Shown here: piece by piece, positions 43,635 to 52,756 of the stretch
Position numbering within the stretch: position 1 is the stretch's first letter
How the letters are laid out: the number at the start of each line of letters is the position of its first letter
Assembly (NCBI GenBank): GCA_964408025.1
Contig: CAYOXX010000005.1
Span: 14,831-78,830, forward strand
Direction: 5' to 3'
DNA: 64,000 bases
Origin: CAYOXX01 sp964408025
GTDB taxonomy: Bacteria; Acidobacteriota; DATKUA01
Position numbers and translations under genes: made by a program
The notes under the pieces: generated by a model
Seen by the model: the letters and a program-made list of their open reading frames with translations, nothing else
Told to the model about the DNA's origin: nothing
The model's database searches: none

Positions 43635-44747
43635 ATGGCGCGCATAGCCCATATCGTAGGAGGCCTTGGTCGCGGCGGTATTGAAGCCTGGCTGGTGGAA
43701 ACGCTCGGATATCTGCGCGGGTGGGGTCATGAATCCGACATCATCAGCCTGCAGGAGGGGCGCCAACACTTCACTGATGCCGTGAGAGATCTCGGTTGTC
43801 GAATTATTCCGTGTCCGAAAAGCATGAACCCGTTCAAGATGGCATGGCGCATGCGCCGGACTCTACAGAAAAACGGACCGTATGACATTGCCCATTCCCA
43901 CCTTTATTTCTTCAACGGCCTTGTGATGCGCCAGGCAAAAAGAGCAGGCATACCGTCGCGAATCGCTCATATGTATCCATTGATAGACGTCCGAACCCAG
44001 ACGATGTTGCGCAAGGTCTACACAGGCATTATGAGCATGATGATTTGGCGGTATTCGACCCGCGTTTTTGCTATAACCGAGAGTGTTTGCACAGCTGTTG
44101 AAACAAGGATAGGTGTACCCACGGAGGACATTGATGTGGTCTACCCCGCTGTGGGTCTCGACCGTTTCCGGAAATCTGTCGACCGCTCCCAAGTCCGTGG
44201 ACGTTGGGGTTTGCCGGATGACGGAACAATCGCGCTGTATGTGGGCCGGTTTGTCCCACACAAGAACCATGCTCAGCTGGTACGCGTAGCTGCACACCGG
44301 CCTAACATGCACTTTGTTCTTGCCGGGACCACGGGGCCAACGCTTGATGACATACGGAAGCAGGCGGCGACAATGGATAATGTCTCGGTGCTTCCGGACG
44401 TGGAGGACCTTGTCGGATTGATGAAATCGGCCGATCTGTTTGTGTTCCCCTCGCTCAACGAGGGATTCGGGATCGTCGCCATCGAAGCCTGCGCCGCCGG
44501 CCTGCCTGTCATCGCCGCCGACCTCCCGAGTATTCGGGAAGTAATACCTGCCAGCCATCAGGAACTGATGTTTCGGCCGGACAGCGACACACAGCTGCAG
44601 GATTCCCTCAACAAGTTCTGCGGGGATGGTCAACTGAGGGAAAGACTAGTTCGCGATGCCAAGGAGTGGTCTGGCAGGTTTTCCGCAGAAGAGTCGGCGC
44701 GAAAGCTGCAACAGATCTACGCAGAAGAACTGGAGTCCGTTAGATGA
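43635..44747 (+). CDS. Glycosyltransferase family 4
   Basis: 370 aa. N-terminal GGLGRGGIEAWLVE, then HSHLYFFN, and C-terminal ALYVGRFVPHKNHAQLVR and NEGFGIVAIEACAAGLPV. The paired Glu of the donor-binding motif are present. Two-domain GT-B retaining enzyme that adds one sugar to the repeat unit in the cytoplasm. ATG at 43635, with the preceding stop just upstream; it overlaps the next gene by 4 bases. Confidence 0.87.
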   Translation: MARIAHIVGGLGRGGIEAWLVETLGYLRGWGHESDIISLQEGRQHFTDAVRDLGCRIIPCPKSMNPFKMAWRMRRTLQKNGPYDIAHSHLYFFNGLVMRQAKRAGIPSRIAHMYPLIDVRTQTMLRKVYTGIMSMMIWRYSTRVFAITESVCTAVETRIGVPTEDIDVVYPAVGLDRFRKSVDRSQVRGRWGLPDDGTIALYVGRFVPHKNHAQLVRVAAHRPNMHFVLAGTTGPTLDDIRKQAATMDNVSVLPDVEDLVGLMKSADLFVFPSLNEGFGIVAIEACAAGLPVIAADLPSIREVIPASHQELMFRPDSDTQLQDSLNKFCGDGQLRERLVRDAKEWSGRFSAEESARKLQQIYAEELESVR

Positions 44748-45622
44748 GATCCCTGATCTCCGTCATGATGCCGGCATACAATGCCGCGGCAACCCTGCCG
44801 ATGGCCATCGCTTCGCTTCAGGCCCAGACCTATGAACATTGGGAACTGGTCCTGGTCGATGACGGATCCAAAGACGGGACGGGCGAACTGATTCAGCGGT
44901 ATGATGATGAACGGATCCGCTATATCGCCCTCGATCGTAACTACGGCCGGGGTTATGCGCGGCAGGTCGCACTGGAGAACTGCATAGGCGATTACCTGAC
45001 AGTGCTTGATGCCGATGACTGGATATATCCGTATAAAATCGAGCGCCAATTAGCCGCTCTGGAGGAATATCAAGATCCCGATATCTTACTAGCTTCCTCG
45101 GGAATGATCGTTGTCAACGCTGATGATGCCCCAATAGGCTCCTTTTGCCCGATAACATGCAGCGATGTTGTCGTGGTTGGCCCTCACAGGAGGCTTGATA
45201 TACCAGATATGCTCTGGATCACATCCTTGATCCGTATGCCGGCAGCCAAAAGCGGCGAATTCGACGGGAGAATGCTTAGAGGCCAGGACAAAGACTTCCT
45301 GCTACAGATCATGTACGGCAAGCGGTTTGTGGCACTTCCCGAGGTAACCTACGTTCGTCGGGAAAACCTTATGGGCAACAGGAAAAAAATACTGAGTTCA
45401 CACAGATTCCGCCGTAAGCGATACAGGAAACACTTTACCAAAGATCCTCTCGGTGCAACCGGGGGCCTTTTAACATCGCTTATCAAAACTGTTCTCTACC
45501 GGTTGCTTTTTTTGACAGGCCAAACTTCTTTGATAAAGCGGCAACGCTATAATGGTGTGAGCTCCGAGGAAGAAGCCGAATATCGGTTGCTTTATAATAC
45601 GGTACGTGGTTATGTTCAATAG
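44744..45622 (+). CDS. Glycosyltransferase family 2
   Basis: 292 aa. GT-A fold: ISVMMPAYNAAATLPMAIAS, LVLVDDGSKDGTGEL, the DADDW metal site and a later GQDKDFLLQI segment. Inverting addition of a sugar. The C-terminus has a hydrophobic stretch that may touch the membrane. Overlaps both neighbours, so translation is coupled. Confidence 0.87.
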   Translation: MRSLISVMMPAYNAAATLPMAIASLQAQTYEHWELVLVDDGSKDGTGELIQRYDDERIRYIALDRNYGRGYARQVALENCIGDYLTVLDADDWIYPYKIERQLAALEEYQDPDILLASSGMIVVNADDAPIGSFCPITCSDVVVVGPHRRLDIPDMLWITSLIRMPAAKSGEFDGRMLRGQDKDFLLQIMYGKRFVALPEVTYVRRENLMGNRKKILSSHRFRRKRYRKHFTKDPLGATGGLLTSLIKTVLYRLLFLTGQTSLIKRQRYNGVSSEEEAEYRLLYNTVRGYVQ

Positions 45623-46931
45623 CACCTATGAATACACACTGGAAACCTCGCCGGCGAGGAGGTTTGAGAGGGTACTCTGTTTTCTGATCGGCCTAACCTT
45701 ACCTGCTATTAGCTTCAGTCAAGAATTCAGAGGTCTTTCTGCTGATTTCATGGACAGAGTGAAACCTGTCGATTTACTGGTCTTATTATTTATTATAACA
45801 CTCTTCCTGGCTAAAGGACTTAAAATGCACGTATCAGTTACATTCTATCTGTGTGCACTAATGTTGTCTTTGTTTATAGGAATAGGCCATTCAATATTTC
45901 CAGTTATTGATATCGGGCCAACACTTGTCGCATTCTCAGCAGTCGGTATGGCGCTTTTATACTGGGTTCTCGGTTACAACATTGCCAGGTCGCCTGCACT
46001 CGTTAAAGCACTCATCCTAGGGATCGCCTTGGGAGCGGCATGGGAATTCTTCATCGTTGCTCATGACTTCTTCTTCTCTCCCCAGTGGTTTGCAGGGCGC
46101 AGATCTGGATTCGTGAGAGGGACATTCCACAAAGGCGCACAGCTTGGAAACTACGGCTTCACAACAGCCGGCATTTTACTCGCCATGGGCTGGGCTGCCT
46201 TCCCAAAGAAACTCGAGCGGGTATGTATTTTACTTGCCGGCATATTTTGTGTATTTATTACGGTTGCGGCAACCCGCAGGTCCGCGATTATTGCTCTTGC
46301 CTTATGGCTTGTGTTTTTCCTCATCATCGGACTTAGACACGCATTGACCAGACATTACATATCAGTTCTAGCAGTGGTTATTATTCTGATCGGTTTTTTC
46401 ATAGTGTTCTACTCGGAGTTTAGCGGCACATTTGTTGCGCAGCGCTTCAGCCAGGGGCTTGATAAGCTCAGCACTGGCGAGACGTTAATACTAACCCAAC
46501 CTCTTCAGGCGTTGGAAAGAATTGGGGAATGGTTTCCATTCGGCATAGGAGTTGGGAGAGGCCCCATCATTACGGGAGAACATGAATTTCATAGTGGTCA
46601 TCTGGCCGTGATAATAGAGATGGGTGTTCTGGGAATCCTGGCTTTCTACTGGCTGCTTTGGATACCGCTCTTCAGAAGAGCAGGCGGGAAAGGCCTGCAA
46701 GCTAAAATTGTAAAGACTCTTGTGATCTCATTCATCCTGGCCGCTATGGCATTCATGGTACATAACAGGTTGCATCGCGACCGCCAGTTCATGCTTTTCT
46801 TGGGCCTTGCTTCTAGTTATTGTGTGGGAACAATGGGTATCAGAAAATCGACCTACAAACATTACTCACAAGCTTCAAAACAGCTAAATCAGAATTCTAT
46901 CGGCGAGAAAAAGGCGGTCAACGCGTTTTAA
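45612..46931 (+). CDS. O-antigen polymerase/ligase (Wzy/WaaL-like)
   Basis: About 439 aa with some 11-12 membrane helices. A Wzy_C-type periplasmic loop follows AATRRSAIIALALWLV; ERIGEWFPFGIGVGRGP is seen within it. It either polymerises repeat units or ligates the chain. The start may be GTG at 45606; it overlaps the GT2 gene. A second such gene lies at 49793-52228. Confidence 0.8.
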   Translation: MFNSTYEYTLETSPARRFERVLCFLIGLTLPAISFSQEFRGLSADFMDRVKPVDLLVLLFIITLFLAKGLKMHVSVTFYLCALMLSLFIGIGHSIFPVIDIGPTLVAFSAVGMALLYWVLGYNIARSPALVKALILGIALGAAWEFFIVAHDFFFSPQWFAGRRSGFVRGTFHKGAQLGNYGFTTAGILLAMGWAAFPKKLERVCILLAGIFCVFITVAATRRSAIIALALWLVFFLIIGLRHALTRHYISVLAVVIILIGFFIVFYSEFSGTFVAQRFSQGLDKLSTGETLILTQPLQALERIGEWFPFGIGVGRGPIITGEHEFHSGHLAVIIEMGVLGILAFYWLLWIPLFRRAGGKGLQAKIVKTLVISFILAAMAFMVHNRLHRDRQFMLFLGLASSYCVGTMGIRKSTYKHYSQASKQLNQNSIGEKKAVNAF

Positions 46932-46933
46932 GT

Positions 46934-48067
46934 ATGAGGAAATCCTATTCAGCGATATTTGTTGCAAACCGCGGCTTTGCCTTGGTTAATTCCCGAATGT
47001 TGCTCATGAAGCATTTTGTTTCAAACGGCTGGAGAGTCTATGCAGCAATTGGGATTGATGAATTCGCGGAAAAAATCGAAGAAGAGGGGATAAAAATCAT
47101 CGAGACCACTTTCGCCCGCAGGGTGCTCACTCCCGTCGTCGACTGGAAGGCCTTTCGAAGTCTACGAGGAGCCTATTCGGAAATAAATCCGGCTCTTGTT
47201 CATCACTTCAATGTTAAACCGATTATTCTTGGCACTTGCGCTGCAATGGGCTTGGAGGCCACTAAAGTGATTAATACCGTTACTGGACTCGGCCTGATGT
47301 TTGACTCTGGCATCGTGAATCGCGCAATTGCTTCTGCTGCATTGAAATACATAAAGAAGCGTAGCAATATGACGATTTTCCAGAATCAGGATGATCATGC
47401 TTTGCTTCTCGGAAAAGAATTAATAGAACCTGGGAAATGCAACATTATTGTAAGTTCCGGAGTAGATACCAAACGCTTCAAACCGATTCGCAAAGAAAGG
47501 AACAAAGCTGGTAAACAGAAAGTCTTGATGGTGTCTCGCCTTCTTTGGCATAAGGGAATAAGAGAATACATCGAGGCCGCCGAAATCTGCCGAAAGCTCA
47601 TTCCTCGGGTTCGCTTTCAGTTAGCGGGAGAAGAAGATGCTGCTCATCCGTCGGCGGTTGATTTAGCATGGATAAAATCACAAGAAGAAAAGGGGATTAT
47701 TGAATATTTGGGATTCATAAAGAATTTGGGGGAAATACTCCCCTCTATTTCGCTTTTTGTTCTACCTTCATACTATGGTGAGGGTGTGCCTAGAGTCGGC
47801 CTGGAAGCCGCAGCATGTGGGATCCCTGTAATAACGACTGACGCTCCCGGCTGTAGAGAATTGGTTGCCGATGGCGAGACCGGCTTGCTGGTCCAGCCAC
47901 GCGACAAAGAAAAACTTGCCACTGCAATGATGAAGATTCTACCTAATCGTGATCTGCAAAACAAAATGGGTGATGCAGGCAGGGCATTGGCGGAAAGGAA
48001 GTTCGACTTGAAAATAATCACAAATCGCTACCTGGATGTATACCGTTCGCTGGGGCTTGAAGTATAG
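46934..48067 (+). CDS. Glycosyltransferase family 4
   Basis: 377 aa from ATG at 46934; a longer frame runs back into the polymerase gene. N-terminal FVANRGFALVNSRMLLMKHF, HHFNVKPIILGT; C-terminal VLMVSRLLWHKGIREYIEAA and YYGEGVPRVGLEAAACGIPV. Resembles the Wbp/Pel-type GT4 branch that adds HexNAc or uronic sugars. It is AT-richer than its neighbours. Substrate unknown. Confidence 0.86.
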   Translation: MRKSYSAIFVANRGFALVNSRMLLMKHFVSNGWRVYAAIGIDEFAEKIEEEGIKIIETTFARRVLTPVVDWKAFRSLRGAYSEINPALVHHFNVKPIILGTCAAMGLEATKVINTVTGLGLMFDSGIVNRAIASAALKYIKKRSNMTIFQNQDDHALLLGKELIEPGKCNIIVSSGVDTKRFKPIRKERNKAGKQKVLMVSRLLWHKGIREYIEAAEICRKLIPRVRFQLAGEEDAAHPSAVDLAWIKSQEEKGIIEYLGFIKNLGEILPSISLFVLPSYYGEGVPRVGLEAAACGIPVITTDAPGCRELVADGETGLLVQPRDKEKLATAMMKILPNRDLQNKMGDAGRALAERKFDLKIITNRYLDVYRSLGLEV

Positions 48068-48087
48068 GAGCTTTTGAGAAGAGTTAT

Positions 48088-48957
48088 ATGGGAGATTTGA
48101 GTTCCTATCAGCCGATAATAATAATAGGTGCCGCGCGCTCCGGTACTAACATGCTTCGCGACGCTCTTACCAGAGTCGTGGGAATTGGCACCTGGCCGTG
48201 CGACGAAATCAACTATATCTGGCGGCACGGAAACTGCCGCCATCCCGACGACGAATTCACTCCGGAAATGGCCACGCCGGCGGTGCGGAAATTCATCCGC
48301 AGAGCTTTCGAGAGGATGGCGAGAAGGCTGGATGTCCGTTACCTGGTAGAGAAGACGTGCGCCAACTCCCTTCGAGTCGGTTTTGTCGACCGAATCGTCC
48401 CCGAGGCCAAATACCTCTTTCTCGTCAGAGACGGGCGCGATGTTGTCGCCTCGGCGATGAAACGTTGGAAAGCCCGCCTGGATATCCCCTACATCCTGAG
48501 GAAAGCCAGGTTTGTGCCGCTTGGCGATCTGCCTTACTATGGATTACGATATCTCTGCAACCGGGTAGCGCGTGCCCTCTCCAAGGAAAGGCGGCTGGCG
48601 TTCTGGGGTCCGCGTTTTGAGGGCATCCAGAGAGCGCTTAGCGAATGCTGCCTCGTGGAGGTCTGCGCCCTGCAGTGGTCAAGAAGTACGCAGCTCTCGG
48701 AAGAACATCTGAGCGGAATCGACAACGAACGGGTGTATCGCTTGCGCTATGAGGATTTCGTCCGTTCACCCGCTGAGGAGTTCCTCAGGATAACCGCTTC
48801 TCTGGGCATTGATTGTTCGGCGGAAAAGGCGAGCGAGGTATCGAAATCCGTTTCCGGAGCGAGCGTGGGGAAATGGGAGAGGGACGAGGAGAAAGAGGCT
48901 GTGCTCAGGGCCCTGCCGCTGATGCAGGAATCACTTAATCGCTATGGCTACGAATGA
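48088..48957 (+). CDS. Sulfotransferase domain protein 3
   Basis: 289 aa. The PAPS loop is IIIIGAARSGTNMLRDAL and the 3' motif YLFLVRDGRDVVASAMKRW, the second close to the common sulfotransferase RDGRDxxxS pattern. It is only distantly related to the tandem pair at 41060-42882. It may sulfate another site. The stop overlaps the next gene by 14 bases. Confidence 0.83.
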   Translation: MGDLSSYQPIIIIGAARSGTNMLRDALTRVVGIGTWPCDEINYIWRHGNCRHPDDEFTPEMATPAVRKFIRRAFERMARRLDVRYLVEKTCANSLRVGFVDRIVPEAKYLFLVRDGRDVVASAMKRWKARLDIPYILRKARFVPLGDLPYYGLRYLCNRVARALSKERRLAFWGPRFEGIQRALSECCLVEVCALQWSRSTQLSEEHLSGIDNERVYRLRYEDFVRSPAEEFLRITASLGIDCSAEKASEVSKSVSGASVGKWERDEEKEAVLRALPLMQESLNRYGYE

Positions 48958-49576
48958 TTTGCACCAGCCTGTCGGGTTAACCCTGTGGCAGCGCTTCGTC
49001 AAGCGCGCTTTCGATATCATCACCTCGGCCCTGGGGCTCCTACTCACTTGGTGGATTATCATTCCCGCCTTCGTCGCCGCCTCCATCGACACCCGCAAGT
49101 GGGGATTCTTCACGCAGGAGCGAGTGGGGCGCCACGGAAAACTATTTAAGGTGATAAAGCTCCGCACCATGCGAGAGATTGGCGGTCTGCAGACGACTGT
49201 CACCACAGCCGAGGACCTTCGCACAACCCCTCTCGGCCGATTCTTTCGAAGAACCAAGATCGACGAGCTACCACAGCTGATCAATGTACTGCTCGGCCAG
49301 CTGAGCTTTGTTGGGCCGAGGCCGGACGTGCCCGGATTTGCGGACGAGCTAGGCGGCGATGACCGCATAATCCTTTCGGTCAGACCCGGTATAACCGGAC
49401 CAGCGACGCTGAGGTTCCGCAACGAAGAGGAGATTCTGGCAGTGCAGGAATACGCGGAGAAGTATAACCGCGAGGTAATCTATCCCGAAAAGGTGAGGCT
49501 CAACCGCGAATACGTGGAGAATTACAGCTTCTGGCGGGACATGCGATATATCTGGCGGACGCTTACGGGAGGTTAG
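48944..49576 (+). CDS. Initiating sugar-phosphate transferase (PglC/WbaP-like)
   Basis: 210 aa. One reentrant hydrophobic helix (residues 20-45), then ERVGRHGKLFKVIKLRTM, RFFRRTKIDELPQLINVLLG and LSFVGPRPDVP, complete bacterial sugar transferase motifs. It moves a sugar phosphate from UDP-sugar to undecaprenyl phosphate and starts repeat-unit synthesis. It is the short PglC-type form. The aminotransferase remnant next to it fits a locus that once made an amino sugar. Confidence 0.9.
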   Translation: MATNDLHQPVGLTLWQRFVKRAFDIITSALGLLLTWWIIIPAFVAASIDTRKWGFFTQERVGRHGKLFKVIKLRTMREIGGLQTTVTTAEDLRTTPLGRFFRRTKIDELPQLINVLLGQLSFVGPRPDVPGFADELGGDDRIILSVRPGITGPATLRFRNEEEILAVQEYAEKYNREVIYPEKVRLNREYVENYSFWRDMRYIWRTLTGG

Positions 49577-49677
49577 AGAGCTTCGCTCGCTACGTCTGCC
49601 TTTGCGCAAACCTGACTGAACGGAGAACTGAATTGTAGAATAAGTGGTCGTACCGACGACTAAGGTGTAGGTGGGCC

Positions 49678-49845
49678 ATGGCGAAGAGCAGCGAACGCAT
49701 TGATCTTTCCCTTCCGCACGTGAGCGGCGAGGAGCTGAAGCTGGTGCTGGAAGTCTTTGCCAGCACCGGAGCGCCGCTGCTGCAGGGGCTGATCAGAATC
49801 CCCTTTGCCCTAAGTCGTCCAGCGGTAGGCTTGAGAGGTCGATAG
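49678..49845 (+). pseudogene. N-terminal remnant of a DegT/DnrJ/EryC1 aminotransferase
   Basis: The 55-codon frame starts MAKSSERIDLSLPHVSGEEL and continues KLVLEVFAS. This matches the opening LSxPHxGGEELxYVxEAF of PLP-dependent sugar aminotransferases such as PglE. After about 35 residues the similarity ends and the frame runs into the 3' part of the opposite-strand gene. About 300 residues, including the catalytic Lys, are gone. The break coincides with the end of the 49793-52228 gene, suggesting a deletion or insertion there. Confidence 0.6.
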
Positions 49846-52228
49846 CGAGACCAAGCTCTCGTTCGTCATCGCCCTCCCCTAGTTGGGCGGGCACGAAGGT
49901 TCGGTTAACCGAGAGCGTGATAACCGAATCGGGCGGCAAATCCGCGGACGTAATCGGAACCGTAATCCAATCGCGCCGGTCGATTTGTATCTCCCACAGC
50001 AGCTTGCCGTTGGCCTCGATCATTAGGGTAACCGGTCGATCCTGAGCGTCGGGGTGGTTGATTAGCAGGCGCGGCTCGAATCCTTCCAGGACGCCGTCTA
50101 TCAGAAAACGAACGGACCGTCGGAACCAGATGAACGTGCTGCGGCCCTGCATGCTTTCAGGGAAGTAAAACTCGTTGCGGATCTCCGGTATCGACTCGCG
50201 ATAACGGTTCAGTGTCCAGCTGTTGTAAGGCTCCACCCACTGAGCGCTCATGAAGCGGGGATCCTCGTTGATGCCGAGGCTCAACGGGGCGACTGAGGGG
50301 CCGCAGAGGAAGCCGAATGTTATGACGCCGTCCGCACCTTCACCCTCGAGGAAAATCGTGTCCAGCGCAATCGCTTCGCCCTGCTGGAGTTCGGATCTCA
50401 TCCGGAAAGCGCCGCCGATGGACAACTCGACGTCCCTGCTGCCGCTCTGGCACATAGGGCCGGGGAGAATTGTCAACATGCGTCGCCCGTACCCCAGCGG
50501 CTGCTCCCAGGCAGCCGCACGGTCGAGCCAGCGGAAACGCATCTGGGTGTTCGACAACTCGTAATAGCTGACTCCAACCCGGCCTGTGAACCTGCGATGG
50601 CGCGGCTTGGGCGGCTCCTGCAGCAACCCGACGGCGAAGAGGACGACGGTGACGGCGGCCACAACGCCGGCTGCGGCAGTCCATCTTCGGCTTGAGGGTG
50701 AAGCGATCCCGAGTATGGCCCCGATGCCCAGCCAGAATATGATCTGCATCTCGGTGACCAGGTAATTGTCGTTCGTGATGAAATTGACCAAAAGAGCGCC
50801 CAGGAGAAAAAATGCCGTTGTCAACGCCCGGCGATCCCGCCGATGCACTTCCGAGGTGCGTAACGCCGTGGCCAGGGCCAGAAGTGGAATGGCTACGAAC
50901 AGTGCGAGCCCCGGCAAGCCCAACTCCGCCCCCACCTGGAGGTAAGTGTTGTGGGAGTTCTGCACGGGGAGATTCATATACGGGGGACCGACAGCGGGCG
51001 TGTAGACACTTTTTATTTGCAGGTAGCGGCCCACGCCGACGCCGCTCAGGGGGTAGTCGCGGATCATCAACTCGCTGCTGATCCAAAAGATATAGCGCCC
51101 CCGCTCGAGTGTTCCGGCGACGACTTCGGCGTCGAGCATTCTTGCTGTGTTCTCGAAGAACGGCTCGACTCTGTCGTAATGCTCTATAGTCTCACCTGGT
51201 TGCGCCGGGAGGAAGCGGGCGATGACCATGCCGGCGGTCATAAGAGAGAGAACGGCTATAAGCGTGCCGACGGCGTATTGGGTGCGTAGTTTGCCCGCGA
51301 TTGCTTGGCGATGAGCGGACGAACCGAATACGAGAAGGAATATGATGATTAGAAGTCCGATCCCGACGGGTATGAACTTCGAGAATGTGAATGGCAGGAA
51401 AGCCAAGGCCAGCGCCATGCCCGCCAAGAGCAGCCAGAACCGGAGCCGCCTTGCTTCAGTCAACAGTACGGCCGCCAGCCCACTCAGCAGGACGAAGATG
51501 AAACCGGCGAACTGGTTGGTATCGGTGAGGAAACCGGAAAAGCGATAGTCCATGACCGGCAGGAACGCCGCGAAGTAGATAGAGCCCAACGCCAGGCTCA
51601 CTATTGTGCAGGCGAGGGCGCCGCGCATCACCCAGACCTTTTCGGTCTTCTCGGCCAGCGCGTCTCGCAGAAGGTAGACGAGAACCAGGCAGAGTGTCAG
51701 CAGATACCACTGGTGAAGCGGGTATAGGCCGTTCGTCTGGCTTCTCCAGCCGAGGTCGCGAAGTCCGAGTGTCAGCAGCGGCCCGAGAAGCCCTCTGTCG
51801 GCGCCGGGCAGGTTGTTAATAACCTGGATCAGCGACAGAGTGTTTATCAGCCAGAATCCCGCAATGAAACAGTCTGCCGGGCCGAGTCGAAACCGCGGCC
51901 TCCGCAGCCAGGCGATGCGGATCGAAGCCCCAATCGCCAGCCCCCAGCCGGCGAACTCGACGAAGCAGTATTTCGAATAGGGGTAGCCCAACAGGTCGGT
52001 TAAGGCCACGGAAGCGGGCAGAAGGGCGAGAAATAGGAAGAGCCCGACGCCGATCCGCCACGCTCCCGCTGCGACCAACGCTACCACCAGCGCAACTCTG
52101 AACCAGTCGCCGGCCAGGCCGTACCACGGCTGGTAGACGATCGGCCCGAGGGCGAGGGCGACGACGGCTATACTAATAAATCTGGCGAGCCAGCACCCCA
52201 CTGTTCTGCAAGCTGAGTTAGCGTTCAA
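49793..52228 (-). CDS. Large O-antigen ligase/polymerase-like protein with C-terminal beta domain
   Basis: 811 aa. Residues 20-500 carry about 12 membrane helices with a periplasmic loop containing SGVGVGRYLQIKSVY and VQNSHNTYLQVGAELGLPG, the Wzy_C/WaaL motif with conserved His. Residues 530-810 are a soluble beta-rich domain, presumably periplasmic, of unknown role. Far longer than typical WaaL (400 aa). Opposite strand to the rest of the locus. It may be a bactoprenol-glycan ligase or protein O-glycosyltransferase. Confidence 0.78.
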   Translation of the reverse strand: MNANSACRTVGCWLARFISIAVVALALGPIVYQPWYGLAGDWFRVALVVALVAAGAWRIGVGLFLFLALLPASVALTDLLGYPYSKYCFVEFAGWGLAIGASIRIAWLRRPRFRLGPADCFIAGFWLINTLSLIQVINNLPGADRGLLGPLLTLGLRDLGWRSQTNGLYPLHQWYLLTLCLVLVYLLRDALAEKTEKVWVMRGALACTIVSLALGSIYFAAFLPVMDYRFSGFLTDTNQFAGFIFVLLSGLAAVLLTEARRLRFWLLLAGMALALAFLPFTFSKFIPVGIGLLIIIFLLVFGSSAHRQAIAGKLRTQYAVGTLIAVLSLMTAGMVIARFLPAQPGETIEHYDRVEPFFENTARMLDAEVVAGTLERGRYIFWISSELMIRDYPLSGVGVGRYLQIKSVYTPAVGPPYMNLPVQNSHNTYLQVGAELGLPGLALFVAIPLLALATALRTSEVHRRDRRALTTAFFLLGALLVNFITNDNYLVTEMQIIFWLGIGAILGIASPSSRRWTAAAGVVAAVTVVLFAVGLLQEPPKPRHRRFTGRVGVSYYELSNTQMRFRWLDRAAAWEQPLGYGRRMLTILPGPMCQSGSRDVELSIGGAFRMRSELQQGEAIALDTIFLEGEGADGVITFGFLCGPSVAPLSLGINEDPRFMSAQWVEPYNSWTLNRYRESIPEIRNEFYFPESMQGRSTFIWFRRSVRFLIDGVLEGFEPRLLINHPDAQDRPVTLMIEANGKLLWEIQIDRRDWITVPITSADLPPDSVITLSVNRTFVPAQLGEGDDERELGLAIDLSSLPLDDLGQRGF

Positions 52229-52756
52229 CGGTTGCCCGATCCTTCATTCTAAGATATAAATAAATAATTAAAGCGAAATAGCTTTTGTTTACCACTAACG
52301 GAGTATATGGTGGCACGAGGTTTAGGTCAAATGTGGTGGCCTTGCAAGCGGGAGCGACATCGTTGAAGCGGAAAGACTTGTTGGGGGGGTGGCCCGCATG
52401 CCGTTTTAGGCCCATTCGGTTATAGCGGCGGATTGGGATTCACCACAGCGGGCGTGAAAGCTGATACTCGCGTGAAAAAGAGGATAGCCTTTTCGCGTCA
52501 GTAGTTATAGCCGATAATCAAGTCGAAAAGCGAGCGTTATTATAGAGGGTGTGTACCTGCGCGTTGGAATCGTGCCCCGGCACATCTCTTTTAATTTTCC
52601 CCAGCCAGATGTGGTGGCCTATCTACTGCGGCTGATAAATGTACGTCGATCACCGAACAACGGGGTGGAACAAATAAAATTAAATAGGTGTCTACTGGCC
52701 AGAGTAGTGGTGTTCCCCGATTCTTCCAGTGCTAGTACCTGTTGTTGGAGGATGCG
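52229..52756. other. Gene-free intergenic region before the subtilase gene
   Basis: About 530 bases with no credible gene. It must hold the divergent promoters of the O-antigen-type and subtilase genes. An AT-rich TTATTATAG near 52536-52544 is a possible -10, but no convincing partner -35 was found. No riboswitch fold recognised. Confidence 0.35.
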
